This document shows, in pieces, positions 24,939 to 33,832 of a DNA stretch of 64,000 nt (the first letter of the stretch is position 1; each line of letters begins with the position of its first letter). The position numbers and the translations under genes are program-made. The notes below the pieces were generated by a model, which saw nothing but the letters and a program-made list of their open reading frames with translations, ran no database searches and was not told the origin of the DNA. This stretch comes from Gammaproteobacteria bacterium (lineage in GTDB: Bacteria > Pseudomonadota > Gammaproteobacteria > Steroidobacterales > Steroidobacteraceae), in NCBI GenBank assembly GCA_003132025.1, contig PKWJ01000037.1:57956-121955 (forward strand), in the 5' to 3' direction.

Positions 24939-26102
24939 TCACGTCCGGCGGCGGCTTACGACAAATGTCTCGTCGTTGAACCAGAGACCGCCGTACTTCT
25001 GCAGCACCTGTTGCGTCGCTTCAAGATACGCGCCCGTTGTTGCGACCGTGTCGAGGCGCTCATCCTCAATCTGATTCACGTAGATCGCGGCGTTCCACGC
25101 GGCAAACAGCGTGGAGGTCCCGATACGATCGCCAATCTCGGACGGCAGCGTGTGCATCTCATAGCGGAACACGCTTTTCTCATCTGGCAGAGCATTGATT
25201 TGAAAATCGCGGCCGTCGCGGCCGAGCTCCTGTTTGAGAGCGGCGATCAGTTGATGGCGGTCGACCTGAAACGGGTTCTCGCCCGGCCAGAGCTTCTGAA
25301 TGATCTCCAGCCCGGGATCGCCACCGCGCGATTGAATGGCAAGAAGGCGACCCCCTGGCGCCAGGCTGCGCGTGAGCGGCGCAAGAACCTTTTCCGCCTT
25401 GAACGTTGCGGACATGCGCGCCCGCCAGGGTTGCGAGGCCAATATGAAATCGTAGCTCTCGAAAATGCGACCAGGCTTCGGGATCACCGAATCGAGCAGA
25501 AATTTATGGTCCTCCCGATAGATAACCAGTACGGAGGGACGAACGTAGCTCGGATTACCGGTCTTGGGGCTGGGCGTCGTCTGCCATCCATAGGCAAGCG
25601 TAGGGCCAAGTTCCTCGATTTGTTCCTCGTATTCATGAGTCGAACTGCCTGCAAGCCTCACCTCCTGCCAGTTCAGCGCTGTAGCGGACTGCAAATCGCG
25701 CGACATCAGCCTCGGCGCTTCGGCATAGGTCAGATTTGTCACGACAAACACCGTTGCCGGGTGCTCGAATAATCTGTCGGGCAACTTCTCCAGCCCTAGC
25801 CGGACATCTTCCAAGCTGATCTCCTTGGCTACCACCAAGAGAGGCACCTGGGGAAATTGATGGTGCACGCTGCGCATCAGCCGCGCGAGTACCGTAGCAT
25901 CCCCCATGCCGGCGTCGAACAGACGCAGTGCCGGCGGGGTCGCGTGAATATGCGAAAGCTCCAGAGCAGCGCGGCGCGCTACAGCGGCTTTCTCGTTGCA
26001 GGTATTGACGAACGCCAGGTATTTCTGGCGATTGTCGTAGAAGCGAAATGGCGTGTTGCTCGATTGCGCTTTGTCTTGAATTCGTGGCGTCGACGCGGTC
26101 AT
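24939..26102 (-). CDS. SAM-dependent methyltransferase-like protein
   Basis: 387 residues from the ATG at 26100-26102; a GTG four codons earlier is also possible. The segment LRLFDAGMGDATVLARLM resembles class I methyltransferase motif I, with LLVVAKEIS as a possible motif II. A later piece SYDFILASQPWRARMSATFKAEKVLAPLTRSLAPGGRLLAIQSRG resembles the motif IV-VI region with the usual LxPGGxL turn. An insert sits between these two parts (about 120-215). The substrate is unknown. The 273 bp upstream up to 26375 hold no recognised gene. Confidence 0.65.
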   Translation of the reverse strand: MTASTPRIQDKAQSSNTPFRFYDNRQKYLAFVNTCNEKAAVARRAALELSHIHATPPALRLFDAGMGDATVLARLMRSVHHQFPQVPLLVVAKEISLEDVRLGLEKLPDRLFEHPATVFVVTNLTYAEAPRLMSRDLQSATALNWQEVRLAGSSTHEYEEQIEELGPTLAYGWQTTPSPKTGNPSYVRPSVLVIYREDHKFLLDSVIPKPGRIFESYDFILASQPWRARMSATFKAEKVLAPLTRSLAPGGRLLAIQSRGGDPGLEIIQKLWPGENPFQVDRHQLIAALKQELGRDGRDFQINALPDEKSVFRYEMHTLPSEIGDRIGTSTLFAAWNAAIYVNQIEDERLDTVATTGAYLEATQQVLQKYGGLWFNDETFVVSRRRT

Positions 26103-26375
26103 GATCTCACGCACGTCGGCAGCCGCTTGCGATGGTATTGGCTCGGACAGTCATAGACGTATCCCCGGTGGCGACCGGGCTCCTGAGAGCGGTTCGCCCA
26201 CGCCCACGTCATCCGCAGTTTAGAGACACGGATATCAACATGGTAGCGGACCGCGATTCCACCAATTCGTGACGATGCTCCTGGATCTAAAAGCCTGACA
26301 ATTCATGGACTTCCATCTCAGAGTGCCACGAACGTCGAGATGCTGAATTCGCGGGGATTTTAGTGGAAGCCGAGC

Positions 26376-26654
26376 TTGAGGTTTTCTGTCAACCAGTGGC
26401 GCCGCCAATCGTTACGCGGCGCTTTGGTGCTCGTTTTGGGCGCGAGCTGCGCTTCGACTCGAGTTCTCGCGGACGATCCGCTGGGATTTTATGTCGGTGC
26501 GGGCATTGCCCGATTGCATTCCACGGCTACTGAGGTCTCCCCATTTCCTTTCTGCGTCGCGGGTGCCACAGTCTGTGGCCCGACAACATTTAATATTCCC
26601 GATTGAAGCGCCAACTTTGTCTATGGCGCGGGAATCCAAGGCAAATTCGGATGA
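26376..26654 (+). pseudogene. Remnant of an outer-membrane beta-barrel gene
   Basis: Begins with a TTG and a signal-peptide-like N-terminus (RGALVLVLGASCASTRVLA). DPLGFYVGAGIARLHSTATEV follows, typical of OmpA/OprF-like or attachment-invasion-locus barrels. After only 76 residues there is an in-frame TGA at 26604-26606. The frame then resumes with NFVYGAGIQGKFG and ends at 26654, a phrase normally found near the C-terminal third of such barrels. It looks like an internally deleted and interrupted porin-like gene. Homology is judged by pattern only. Confidence 0.55.
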
Positions 26655-26774
26655 ATGTGTATGACCGCTGCAGCGCGACCTTAACGATCCACATGGACGG
26701 AGCTAATCAGCGGAAGCGGCGTTTTATCGGCGAGAAATCTGTCCTGGTCGCCGGAAACGCGGATTAGTCGCTGG

Positions 26775-28016
26775 TCAGAGCCCTGACACCGTCGCCAGGA
26801 AGACCGCGGCCGGTTGATTGAAGGTGCTCCCGCCGTCACTGGTAGTGCAGGCCCCCAAGGAACCATCCAGGTTGATGGGGCAGATGGAGACGGTAGTGGA
26901 GTTATTGTTGGGCACGTACGCGATTTGAGTTGCGTTTGAAATGTATAGCCCGATCTGCGTCGCGGCAGTGAATTTGAAAGTCCCATTGCCCTGCGTGATT
27001 GTGCAAGCGCCGAAGATGCCATTGCTGACAGGGCAGATGGACACGTAGCTACTGATGGTGGTGCTGCTACCAACGTTCCCGATATAAGCAATCGTGCCCA
27101 GCGCGTTGAAGCCTATGCCCTCCGGAAAGTCAAATCCGGGATTGGGAGCCGGACCGGATCCGGAAACCGTGGTGCAGGCGCTCAGCGAGCCATCGCTGAC
27201 AGCGATATCGCAAATCGTCATCGACAGGTTATCGGAGGTCCCCGAAGAATACAGATGCGTCGCGTCGCTCGGACTTATCCCTACCAGCTGGGGATTCGCG
27301 AGCAGACCGCCCATTTCGCCGGAACTTACGCAGGCAGCAAGCGAACCGTCCAGATTAACCGGGCAAACAGAGACCGACCCACCCGCGCTGCCATTGTTGA
27401 AATTCGACGCGTACAGATAGTCGCCTGATGAACTGAGAGTGATTCCGTCCATGACTGAAAAGGTGGGGTCAGCAGCCGTCGTACAGGTACCAAATAGTCC
27501 GTTGCTAGCTATCGGGCAAATGGTTACCAGGTTGCTGACGGTGTTCGCTATGTAGGCGATCGTTGAGTTCGAATTAATCGTAATGGCTGCCGGGTAGTTG
27601 AAGCTCCCGTTTCCGCTCGAGACCGTGCAGACAGCGAGGGAACCATCGGCCTCATTCACTGGACAGATCGAAACCGTATCATTCCCGTCGTTGACAATGT
27701 AAGCGAAAGTGGCACCGCTACTGCTGCTACTACTGCTGCTGCTACTGCCGCTGCTACTACCACCACTGCTGCTACTACTACTGCTGCTACCACTGCTGCT
27801 GCCGCTGCTAGCACCACTGCTACTGCTACTGCTACTGCTACTACTGCTACTACTGCTACTGCTACTGCTGCTGCTGCTACTGTCGATGCCGACGCCATTG
27901 CCGTCGCCATTGTAGTCGCGGGAGCAGGCCGAAAGAGCCGCCATTGTAAGAACGAAAATATGGAGGTTGCATTTTCGGGTCACGGCGATGCTCTTGGCGA
28001 ATGTCTGGACCACCAT
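26775..28016 (-). CDS. Lipoprotein with poly-Ser/Gly linker and beta-propeller repeats
   Basis: 413 residues. The lipobox LSAC places the acylated cysteine at residue 31 after a K-R-containing signal peptide. Residues 46-100 are a nearly pure Ser/Gly linker. Residues about 102-413 contain repeats of the form (A/T)xxYIxNxxxxTVSICPV...DGSLxxCTxSxGxGxF, the LbtP/YVTN-like beta-propeller pattern, about six or seven blades. Each blade carries a paired CP...C, suggesting disulfides. The likely product is an outer-membrane lipoprotein presenting a propeller on a flexible stalk. Ligand unknown. Confidence 0.75.
   Translation of the reverse strand: MVVQTFAKSIAVTRKCNLHIFVLTMAALSACSRDYNGDGNGVGIDSSSSSSSSSSSSSSSSSSSSSSGASSGSSSGSSSSSSSSGGSSSGSSSSSSSSSSGATFAYIVNDGNDTVSICPVNEADGSLAVCTVSSGNGSFNYPAAITINSNSTIAYIANTVSNLVTICPIASNGLFGTCTTAADPTFSVMDGITLSSSGDYLYASNFNNGSAGGSVSVCPVNLDGSLAACVSSGEMGGLLANPQLVGISPSDATHLYSSGTSDNLSMTICDIAVSDGSLSACTTVSGSGPAPNPGFDFPEGIGFNALGTIAYIGNVGSSTTISSYVSICPVSNGIFGACTITQGNGTFKFTAATQIGLYISNATQIAYVPNNNSTTVSICPINLDGSLGACTTSDGGSTFNQPAAVFLATVSGL
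27717..27881. repeat. Trinucleotide tract encoding the poly-Ser/Gly linker
   Basis: 165 bp of GCT/ACT-type triplets on the plus strand (AGC/AGT serine codons on the coding strand), interspersed with a few GGT/GGC glycine and one alanine codon. It is in-frame, so slippage would change the linker length without frameshifts. The plus-strand reading as poly-Leu is an artefact. Confidence 0.9.
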
Positions 28017-28179
28017 ACGCCACAGTGCGTATTACCGGCGGTAGACGAGTGTGAGCTGTGTGCCACTAACGGACAAAATGACGAAGCTGATGGATTCTGC
28101 TGTAAGCTTTTCTTTGCCGGTGATCACCGGTACAAAGTCAGGCAGCGTACCTTTTTTTACTGCAAGAACGACTACGGCA

Positions 28180-29301
28180 ATGAAGTCTCTGGGTAAACGG
28201 GCAGATGGACTGCGCCTCGAGCGCATGAAGTCCTCTGCCTCCTGGGCCGGCGAAGGCTTTCGCAACATTCATCGGATATTGCCTGGGTTGCGCGATCCCA
28301 CCGCTAAGATGCCCTCGTTGTCGGACCTACTGTGCGGAGGTGGGCAGCGCGTTCCTCGGCGGAAGCTTCCGTCCCTCGATCCGCGCCCCACATGGTCCAA
28401 TGCACCAAGCACGGGGCTGCGCGTGACATGGCTAGGTCACTCCACCCTGCTGCTGGAAATCGACGCGTTTCGCGTGTTGACGGATCCCGTGTGGGGGCCG
28501 CGCGCTTCCCCGTCGCGCCTGGTCGGTCCGAAGCGCTTCCAGCCAGTGCCGATCGCATTGCGCGCTCTTCCGTCAATCGACCTGGTCATCGTGTCGCATG
28601 ACCACTACGACCATCTCGATTATCCGACCATTCGCGAACTGGCTAATCTCGAGGTGCCGTTCGTCACTTCGCTCGGTGTCGGCGCGCACCTGGAGGCCTG
28701 GGGGGTACCGGCAGGACGCATCGTTGAGCTGGACTGGTGGGAGACACACAGGCCGAAGAGCACGGACTTGTCGGTGACCGCGACGCCGTCCCAACATTTC
28801 TCCGGCCGCACCCTCCACGACCGCAACGCCACGCTCTGGTCATCGATGGTCATTCGATCTTCACGCCACACCGTATTCTTCAGCGGCGATACCGGCTTGA
28901 CGACAGAGTACGCGACGATCCGCAAACGCGCGGGTCCGTTTGATCTCATCATGCTGGAGATCGGCGGCTACCACCCGGCATGGGGCGACATGCATCTGGG
29001 TCCTGAAAACGCGCTCCAGGCACTTACGCTGTTGGGCGGCGGCCCTTTCCTGCCCATTCATTGGGGCACTTTTGCCTCGGCGACCCATGATTGGGACCAG
29101 CCGGTCGAAACGCTCCTGACGTCCGCACCGAATAAAGGTGCGAACCTGCTGATGCCGCGGCTAGGTGAGCCCATCGAGCCGGCACATGAGCATGAGGTGA
29201 CGCCGTGGTGGCGGGCGGTCGACCAGCGGCCGACCCGACAACTACCGTCAGAACCACCCGCTACAACGCTGCCTGAGGTAATGCCTTGGCCATCTGATTA
29301 G
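28180..29301 (+). CDS. MBL-fold metallohydrolase, NAPE-PLD/UlaG-like
   Basis: 373 residues from the ATG at 28180; the frame is open to a GTG at 28051, but family-like sequence begins here (GLRLERMKSSASW). The metallo-beta-lactamase motif is SHDHYDHLD. Also present are TWLGHSTLLLEIDAFRVLTDPVWGPRASP, the metal-ligand FFSGDTGL, and IHWGTF near the C-terminus. This matches the N-acylphosphatidylethanolamine phospholipase D-like branch, suggesting hydrolysis of a lipid or cyclic phosphodiester. It diverges from the propeller lipoprotein gene. Confidence 0.88.
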   Translation: MKSLGKRADGLRLERMKSSASWAGEGFRNIHRILPGLRDPTAKMPSLSDLLCGGGQRVPRRKLPSLDPRPTWSNAPSTGLRVTWLGHSTLLLEIDAFRVLTDPVWGPRASPSRLVGPKRFQPVPIALRALPSIDLVIVSHDHYDHLDYPTIRELANLEVPFVTSLGVGAHLEAWGVPAGRIVELDWWETHRPKSTDLSVTATPSQHFSGRTLHDRNATLWSSMVIRSSRHTVFFSGDTGLTTEYATIRKRAGPFDLIMLEIGGYHPAWGDMHLGPENALQALTLLGGGPFLPIHWGTFASATHDWDQPVETLLTSAPNKGANLLMPRLGEPIEPAHEHEVTPWWRAVDQRPTRQLPSEPPATTLPEVMPWPSD

Positions 29302-29386
29302 GCGCGGCAGGCGGTGCCGGCCAATGGCATCCGGCACTGACTGGCGGACCCGGCAACATGCGCGCGTCCCAGACCGAGGAAAATGA

Positions 29387-29839
29387 TTATTCGTTGAATA
29401 CGTGGCGCGAAGCGCGTATTGCTCCGTCGATATGCCCGAGCGCGCGATCACGCAAGCCATTGGCAAATCCATTGTCCTCTTCACTGGAAATATCGGCGCG
29501 CGCCTTATTCAGGTACTGCAATGCCTCGTGAATGCGTCCCCGATGATCAGGGTTCTCATCCACGGGCGGGTGATCATTGGGATTCTTTCCGTCATTGAAC
29601 GCCGCCTTCCTGATGTCATTGATGGCCGCGTCAATCTGGCGCACAGCCTCCACTTCCTCGCCCGTCTGCGCCCAGTCTCCGGGACGGTGTTCGATCAGCC
29701 AACGCGCAGCACGCAAGTCAGACAAGGCGTGTAGATATGCAGGATGGCGTTGCGGTGGCGGCGCGGCAGCGCAGCCTGCGAGAAACGCGAACCCTGCGAG
29801 AATGAACGGCAGGACTTTCAATTTGTCCGCTTGCTGCAT
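29387..29839 (-). CDS. Small lipoprotein of unknown function
   Basis: 150 residues from the ATG at 29837-29839, with GGAGAAC about 10 bases upstream. A lipobox LAGC lies near residue 23. The mature part is helical and charged (LHALSDLRAARWLIEHRPG, EVEAVRQIDAAINDIRKAAFNDG, IHEALQYLNKARADISSEEDNGFANGLRDRALGHIDGAI), like a four-helix periplasmic bundle. I do not recognise a named family with certainty. Confidence 0.65.
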   Translation of the reverse strand: MQQADKLKVLPFILAGFAFLAGCAAAPPPQRHPAYLHALSDLRAARWLIEHRPGDWAQTGEEVEAVRQIDAAINDIRKAAFNDGKNPNDHPPVDENPDHRGRIHEALQYLNKARADISSEEDNGFANGLRDRALGHIDGAIRASRHVFNE

Positions 29840-29976
29840 GATGTTCTCCAAAGCTCTGACGACAAACGAATACTTCGGATCGGCGGCGCGTAACGCGCTC
29901 GCCGGCCCTTACCCGACTGCCTCAATGGTAACCTCGCGGTAAGACTTCGCAACAGCATCGGCCAGCGCAGGCACCG

Positions 29977-30663
29977 CTACGTTTGCCACCACGACTCCAC
30001 CAGCGTTTGCGCGAGCCAGACCATGAAGCGGCTCACTGAAAGCGGCTTGCGCGACTCGGTCCCGTAGACATAGATGGCAAAAACCCGTTCCCGCTTCAAC
30101 AGGAAAACCAGCCCGATGTCGGTGTAGTCCATGGTCTTGACACCCGATTTCTCGTCGATCGACTGCTGGGTGGGGGCGCCCAGCAGCGAAGTGATGCGGG
30201 ATTCGGCGTCCCAGATTCCAAGGCCAGCCACCCGGTCGCAATACGCCGTTGGCGGTTCGGATTGATCAACGCAGTCGATCTTCGCGACGCGGCCTGACTT
30301 GGCGTCAAACGTCACATCGAAGTGTGGATTCATGGTGGCGTTGCTGGAGTACGCCCAGGTGGGAAACGTGTCGGTATCCGTGCCTGCCGGCAAGGCATTG
30401 TCAGGGTTGGTCTTGGGATCGGTGTAATAGCCGTGCACCACCGAATCGCCGGGTTGCGCCGCGCCGTACACCACCGGCGGATCGCCGCGCTTATACCGGA
30501 CGTCGCCGCGTGAATCTCCAAGGGTAACGCCGCCAAGAGTCGCGAGTTGTGCCGTAAGACGACTGTAGGAACGAAAGCCACTGTAGACGGCATAACCAAC
30601 AATGCCGACGGCCAGTAAAATCCACACGTAACGGTACCAGGAGACCGGTTTTTCGAATGCCAC
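29977..30663 (-). CDS. Membrane-anchored protein of unknown function
   Basis: 228 residues with a single N-terminal membrane helix (about 10-30, YVWILLAVGIVGYAVYSGF) and a periplasmic-type domain. The domain includes LGGVTLGDSRGDVRYKRGDPPVVYG, HFDVTFDAKSGRVAKIDCVDQ, two nearby cysteines, and MDYTDIGLVFLLKRERVFAIYVYG. This arrangement recalls SmpA/BamE-like small domains, where a strand carrying G-x-T-x-x-x-V is followed by FDxxGRV. That resemblance is weak and I do not assign it. Confidence 0.55.
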   Translation of the reverse strand: MAFEKPVSWYRYVWILLAVGIVGYAVYSGFRSYSRLTAQLATLGGVTLGDSRGDVRYKRGDPPVVYGAAQPGDSVVHGYYTDPKTNPDNALPAGTDTDTFPTWAYSSNATMNPHFDVTFDAKSGRVAKIDCVDQSEPPTAYCDRVAGLGIWDAESRITSLLGAPTQQSIDEKSGVKTMDYTDIGLVFLLKRERVFAIYVYGTESRKPLSVSRFMVWLAQTLVESWWQT

Positions 30664-30942
30664 AGGTTCGACTCCAAGAGATCGCCGGCGAAAGCCAGCA
30701 TTCTGCGCGATCCGACCTGAGAAAGTCCCGCTATCCGGCGATAAACTTCATCCTTTTGAGCCGCTTAGGCGTCTGGCGGCTGGGCTTGGGCCCGCGCTGC
30801 CGATTCCTTGCACATCGGCGCCAATCCGTCAATGCCCTGCCAGTGCCCTGACCAATGGCTCAATGGCGCGGCCGGCCCGACTCGGGCAGCCTGGGCCGCC
30901 CTTCTGGGAAGCCGGGGCGCGCGTTGCATCCACGCTACGGCC

Positions 30943-31994
30943 TCATGAGCCGGTCGCTCGCCAGCGCGCGATCAACGCTTCGAGGTATTTTCGCGCACGG
31001 GGAGAGTGCGTGGCTTCGTCGGCCAGGGACAGTCGGTCCACTTCGCGGCAAACCGAGTCCAGGGCCGAGGCTTTTCGAGTCCTGATCACGAGTTGATCGT
31101 CCACCGGGGGGTCGAGTTGCAGCAACGCTGCCAGTGTGGAGGTAACGATCGGTGGGGGCACGCTGACCCCGATCGTGTCCAGCAGAAAATCGGCCACCCA
31201 GGGCGGCGTGGGCCGGATCTTACCCAGCGAGTACGCAGCCTCCGCCCGCACCAGCAGTGGCGTTCCCGCATCGCTGACCGCGGCCATCAGCGCGGCCGCC
31301 GCCACCCCTGCTCCAGCCGCGCTCAAACGGCCAAGCTCGATGTGCGCCCTGCGTCGCAGCTGCCGGAACTCTTCAACATCGGCGCTGCGCTTGAGTGTCG
31401 CGCTGATCGTGTGGCGCAGTCGTGCCCCCATCTGCGTACGCGCGTCGCTGATCACGGTCTGCACGTCATCGAAGCTGTCAACGAAGATGCAGAGCAGGCC
31501 GTAACGCCGCCGCAGGACCAGGGCGCGCGCCTCCTCATCCTCGCGCTGACCACGCTTCCAGATATACACGTGCTCGCCGACACCGCCGCCGAAATTCGCC
31601 TCGAAGCTCTGCAGCAGATCCTCGAAGTCCGGATCGTTCAACCCGAACCCAACGATCAGCGCGCTGAAGCGCGCCAGCACATGGTGCGCGAAGGCTCGAT
31701 AGCCGAGCTGCCGGGCCATCACCTCCCGATAGGAGGCACGATCCAGCACACGGTCTTTGGCCGGGAAATGCAGCCATGCGCTTTGAGCAAAAAGCGGGAT
31801 CGAAAATCTTCCGCGATCACCACCCGCAGCTTGCGCTCGTCGGAGTAGATCGCCCGGTGCATGCGGTGCCGGTCGCGGCGGCGTGCGCGGTAGGCATTTT
31901 CGTGCCCGAGGTCGTAGTTGAAGGTGATGATGCCCAGTGGCTCCAGGTCCTCGATCAGATCGTGCAGTGGAGTTCGCGCATCATCGGACAGCAC
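30943..31994 (-). pseudogene. SIR2-like (NADase-type) gene, 5'-truncated and frameshifted
   Basis: Two minus-strand frames join into one protein. The first (31994 down to about 31740) gives LGIITFNYDLGHENAYRARR and LLKAHG, the NYD and K-x-HG motifs of SIR2-like proteins (PF13289 type). The second (about 31755 to 30943) gives DRASYREVMARQL, ALIVGFGLNDPDFEDLLQSF, then a helical HEAT-like C-terminus ending WRATGS. A frameshift lies near 31740-31755. The N-terminal GAGxS-type nucleotide loop is missing because the gene stops abruptly at about 31995, where a permease fragment begins. Related proteins act in phage defence; this copy is almost certainly dead. Confidence 0.75.
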
Positions 31995-31995
31995 G

Positions 31996-32820
31996 GTCGG
32001 CTTCCGTAACTACACCGCCTACGGCGGCTTCCTGCCGCGCGACATCGGCGGCGTGTGGATTGCGGTCATCATCGCCGTGTTCAGTTACTTCAGCATCGAG
32101 ATGATCGCGGTCGCGGCCGGGGAAGCGGCGCGCCCCGAGGTCGCGATCAGGAGTGCCTTCCGCTCGACGGTTGTGCGTCTGGTCCTGTTCTATCTGCTGA
32201 CCTTGGCGCTCATGCTGGCGGTCATACCATGGACCCAGGCGGGCTCGACGCAAAGTCCATTCGTGCTGGTGATGCAGGCCTCGCGCCTCCCGGCGGCAGG
32301 CGGCGCCATGAACTTCGTGGTGCTGGTCGCGGCTCTATCAGCGATGAACAGTCAGCTATACATCACGACCCGCATGATGTTCAGCCTGTCGCGCGCCGGA
32401 CATGCACCCCGGAGCCTGGGTAGTCTGAACAGGCGTGGCGTGCCGCTGAACGCCCTGCTGGTATCGACCTTCGGCATCGCGCTCGCGACCGTGATCACCA
32501 TCCTCTCACCGGCCGGCGCCTTTCTCACCATGCTTGGAATATCCGCGTTCGGCGCCATGTTCACCTGGATGATGATTTTCGTGACGCACTTTTTCTATCG
32601 TCGCGCATCGGCGAAAGCACCTGGGTCGTTCAGGATGTGGGGATTTCCGGCGACGACCTTGCTCGGAGCTGCGTTGATGGCAGCGCTGCTCGTCACCACT
32701 GCATTCACTGACGCCTTTCGAACCACGCTGGTCTTCGGCTTGCCGTTCCTGGCGGTGCTCACGCTGCTCTATTACTTTCACTATCGGCCGCCTGTCAGAC
32801 ACTCGCCGGCCACGATCTGA
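31996..32820 (+). pseudogene. 3' half of an amino-acid permease (APC superfamily)
   Basis: About 275 residues match the C-terminal half of AAT/APC-type amino-acid permeases. They run from FRNYTAYGGFLPRDIGG through FSYFSIEMIAVAAGEA, several membrane helices and AALSAMNSQLYITTRMMFSLSRAG to a normal end at 32820. Family members are about 450-470 residues, so the first five or so helices are lost. The frame upstream of 31996 is random sequence antisense to the SIR2-like fragment. No start or ribosome site suited to this product is visible. Confidence 0.8.
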
Positions 32821-32935
32821 TGCATGCACGTGCACGAACGCACGCACGCATGCTGAGTTGAACGGATATTGACGACGCAACGTCTCGTCACCCAACCTGC
32901 AATGTGTCCAGGGGATGGGCAGCGCCATGCGTTAG

Positions 32936-32968
32936 TTTACACCGAGTACTCTTTGCTATAGAGTACTC
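32936..32968 (+). promoter_or_regulatory. Promoter with paired palindromic operator
   Basis: TTTACA (32936-32941) as -35 and TATAGA or TAGAGT (32957-32964) as -10, overlapped by two copies of the palindrome GAGTACTC at 32944-32951 and 32961-32968, 17 bp apart. The second copy ends 4 bp before the ATG at 32973, so transcription would start almost at the start codon. The winged-helix regulator encoded in the same operon is the natural candidate to bind here. Confidence 0.55.
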
Positions 32969-32972
32969 TCTA

Positions 32973-33548
32973 ATGGAGATTAACAAGACTGAAGCTGCCC
33001 TGACACTGGCGGCAATCGATGCGGCCGGCGCACGTACTACCCAATTGCAGTGTTACCGGCGCTTTGCACCCTTCATGATCCTGTGGGGCGCTATCTGGCT
33101 GCTGGCAAACAGTGTGTCGGACCTCGCCCCAGACCAATCCGGTACTGTGTGGTTAGCGCTGACGCTGCTCGGCGCGACCGCCAGCTGGTGGATTGGCTGG
33201 CGCCAGCACGCAGCGGTTGCCGAGGGCAGTACCCCCCGTACGCGCTTGGATCAAGGCTGGCGCTGGATGCTGTGCTTCCTCGTGATTGTCGCTTTCCAGG
33301 TAGCCGCGCTCGCTGTGCTAGCACCGTCGGACGCCCGTCAACAGGACACCTTTTCCTCAATGTTCTGGACGTTCCTTTACATGGCCGTTGGCTGCTGGAT
33401 CGGCTGGCGCCTATTTGCCATTGGCCTGGTCGCGACGCTGCTGATCTTGTTGGGCTACTTCGGCGTGCACAGCCATTACTTCCTTTACATGGGCTGCGTC
33501 TCGGGAGGCGCGCTGATGGCCGGCGGCCTGTGGCTGCGGCGCCTGTGA
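32973..33548 (+). CDS. Small membrane protein of an HTH/ABC operon
   Basis: 191 residues from the ATG at 32973, chosen because it follows the promoter/operator pair; the frame opens at 32904. Five hydrophobic segments are visible (about 33-50, 60-76, 100-122, 135-155 and 158-185). A short cytoplasmic N-terminus (EINKTEAALTLAAIDAAGART) precedes them. Proteins like this often precede an ArsR/HTH_34 regulator and an ABC ATPase. Its stop overlaps the GTG of the regulator, showing tight coupling. No family name recognised. Confidence 0.7.
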   Translation: MEINKTEAALTLAAIDAAGARTTQLQCYRRFAPFMILWGAIWLLANSVSDLAPDQSGTVWLALTLLGATASWWIGWRQHAAVAEGSTPRTRLDQGWRWMLCFLVIVAFQVAALAVLAPSDARQQDTFSSMFWTFLYMAVGCWIGWRLFAIGLVATLLILLGYFGVHSHYFLYMGCVSGGALMAGGLWLRRL

Positions 33549-33832
33549 ATGAGCTGATCCACCAGCCCACGCGTCTGAAGATCATGGCAACGCTAAACGC
33601 GCTGCGTGGCGCAGCAAAACTCGAGTTCACCGAGCTACGCAAGCTGCTCAGCGTCACGGACGGCAACCTGGGCACGCACCTCGCCACGCTTGAGAATGCC
33701 GGCTATGTCGAGATTGAGAAAACCTTCGTTGGCAAGAAACCGTGTACCCGCGTATCGCTGACACGCGCCGGGCGGCGCGCCTTTGACACGCACATTCAAT
33801 ACCTACGGGATATCATCCATGCTTCAGGTTGA
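33545..33832 (+). CDS. Winged-helix transcriptional regulator (HTH_34 type)
   Basis: 95 residues from a GTG that overlaps the preceding stop (GTGA at 33545-33548). A winged-helix DNA-binding domain fills the protein: HQPTRLKIMATLNAL, FTELRKLLSVTDGNLGTHLATLENAGYVEIEK (helix-turn-helix) and TRVSLTRAGRRAFDTHIQYL (wing and C-terminal helix). This is the small single-domain family that controls adjacent ABC exporters. Its last codons overlap the ATP-binding protein gene. Likely target: the GAGTACTC pair at 32944-32968. Confidence 0.88.
   Translation: MNELIHQPTRLKIMATLNALRGAAKLEFTELRKLLSVTDGNLGTHLATLENAGYVEIEKTFVGKKPCTRVSLTRAGRRAFDTHIQYLRDIIHASG

Noticed and set aside
27709..27915. Plus-strand poly-Leu frame
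   Set aside because: It is the complement of the poly-Ser triplet tract of the lipoprotein gene.
31918..32820. Intact 300-residue permease starting at 31918
   Set aside because: The first 26 residues are antisense to the SIR2-like fragment and unlike any permease; the homologous part starts at 31996 and lacks the first half of the family.
32822..32853. GCATGC...GCATGC and GCAC-rich repeats after the permease fragment
   Set aside because: The arms are short and not followed by a T-run; too weak to call a terminator or operator.
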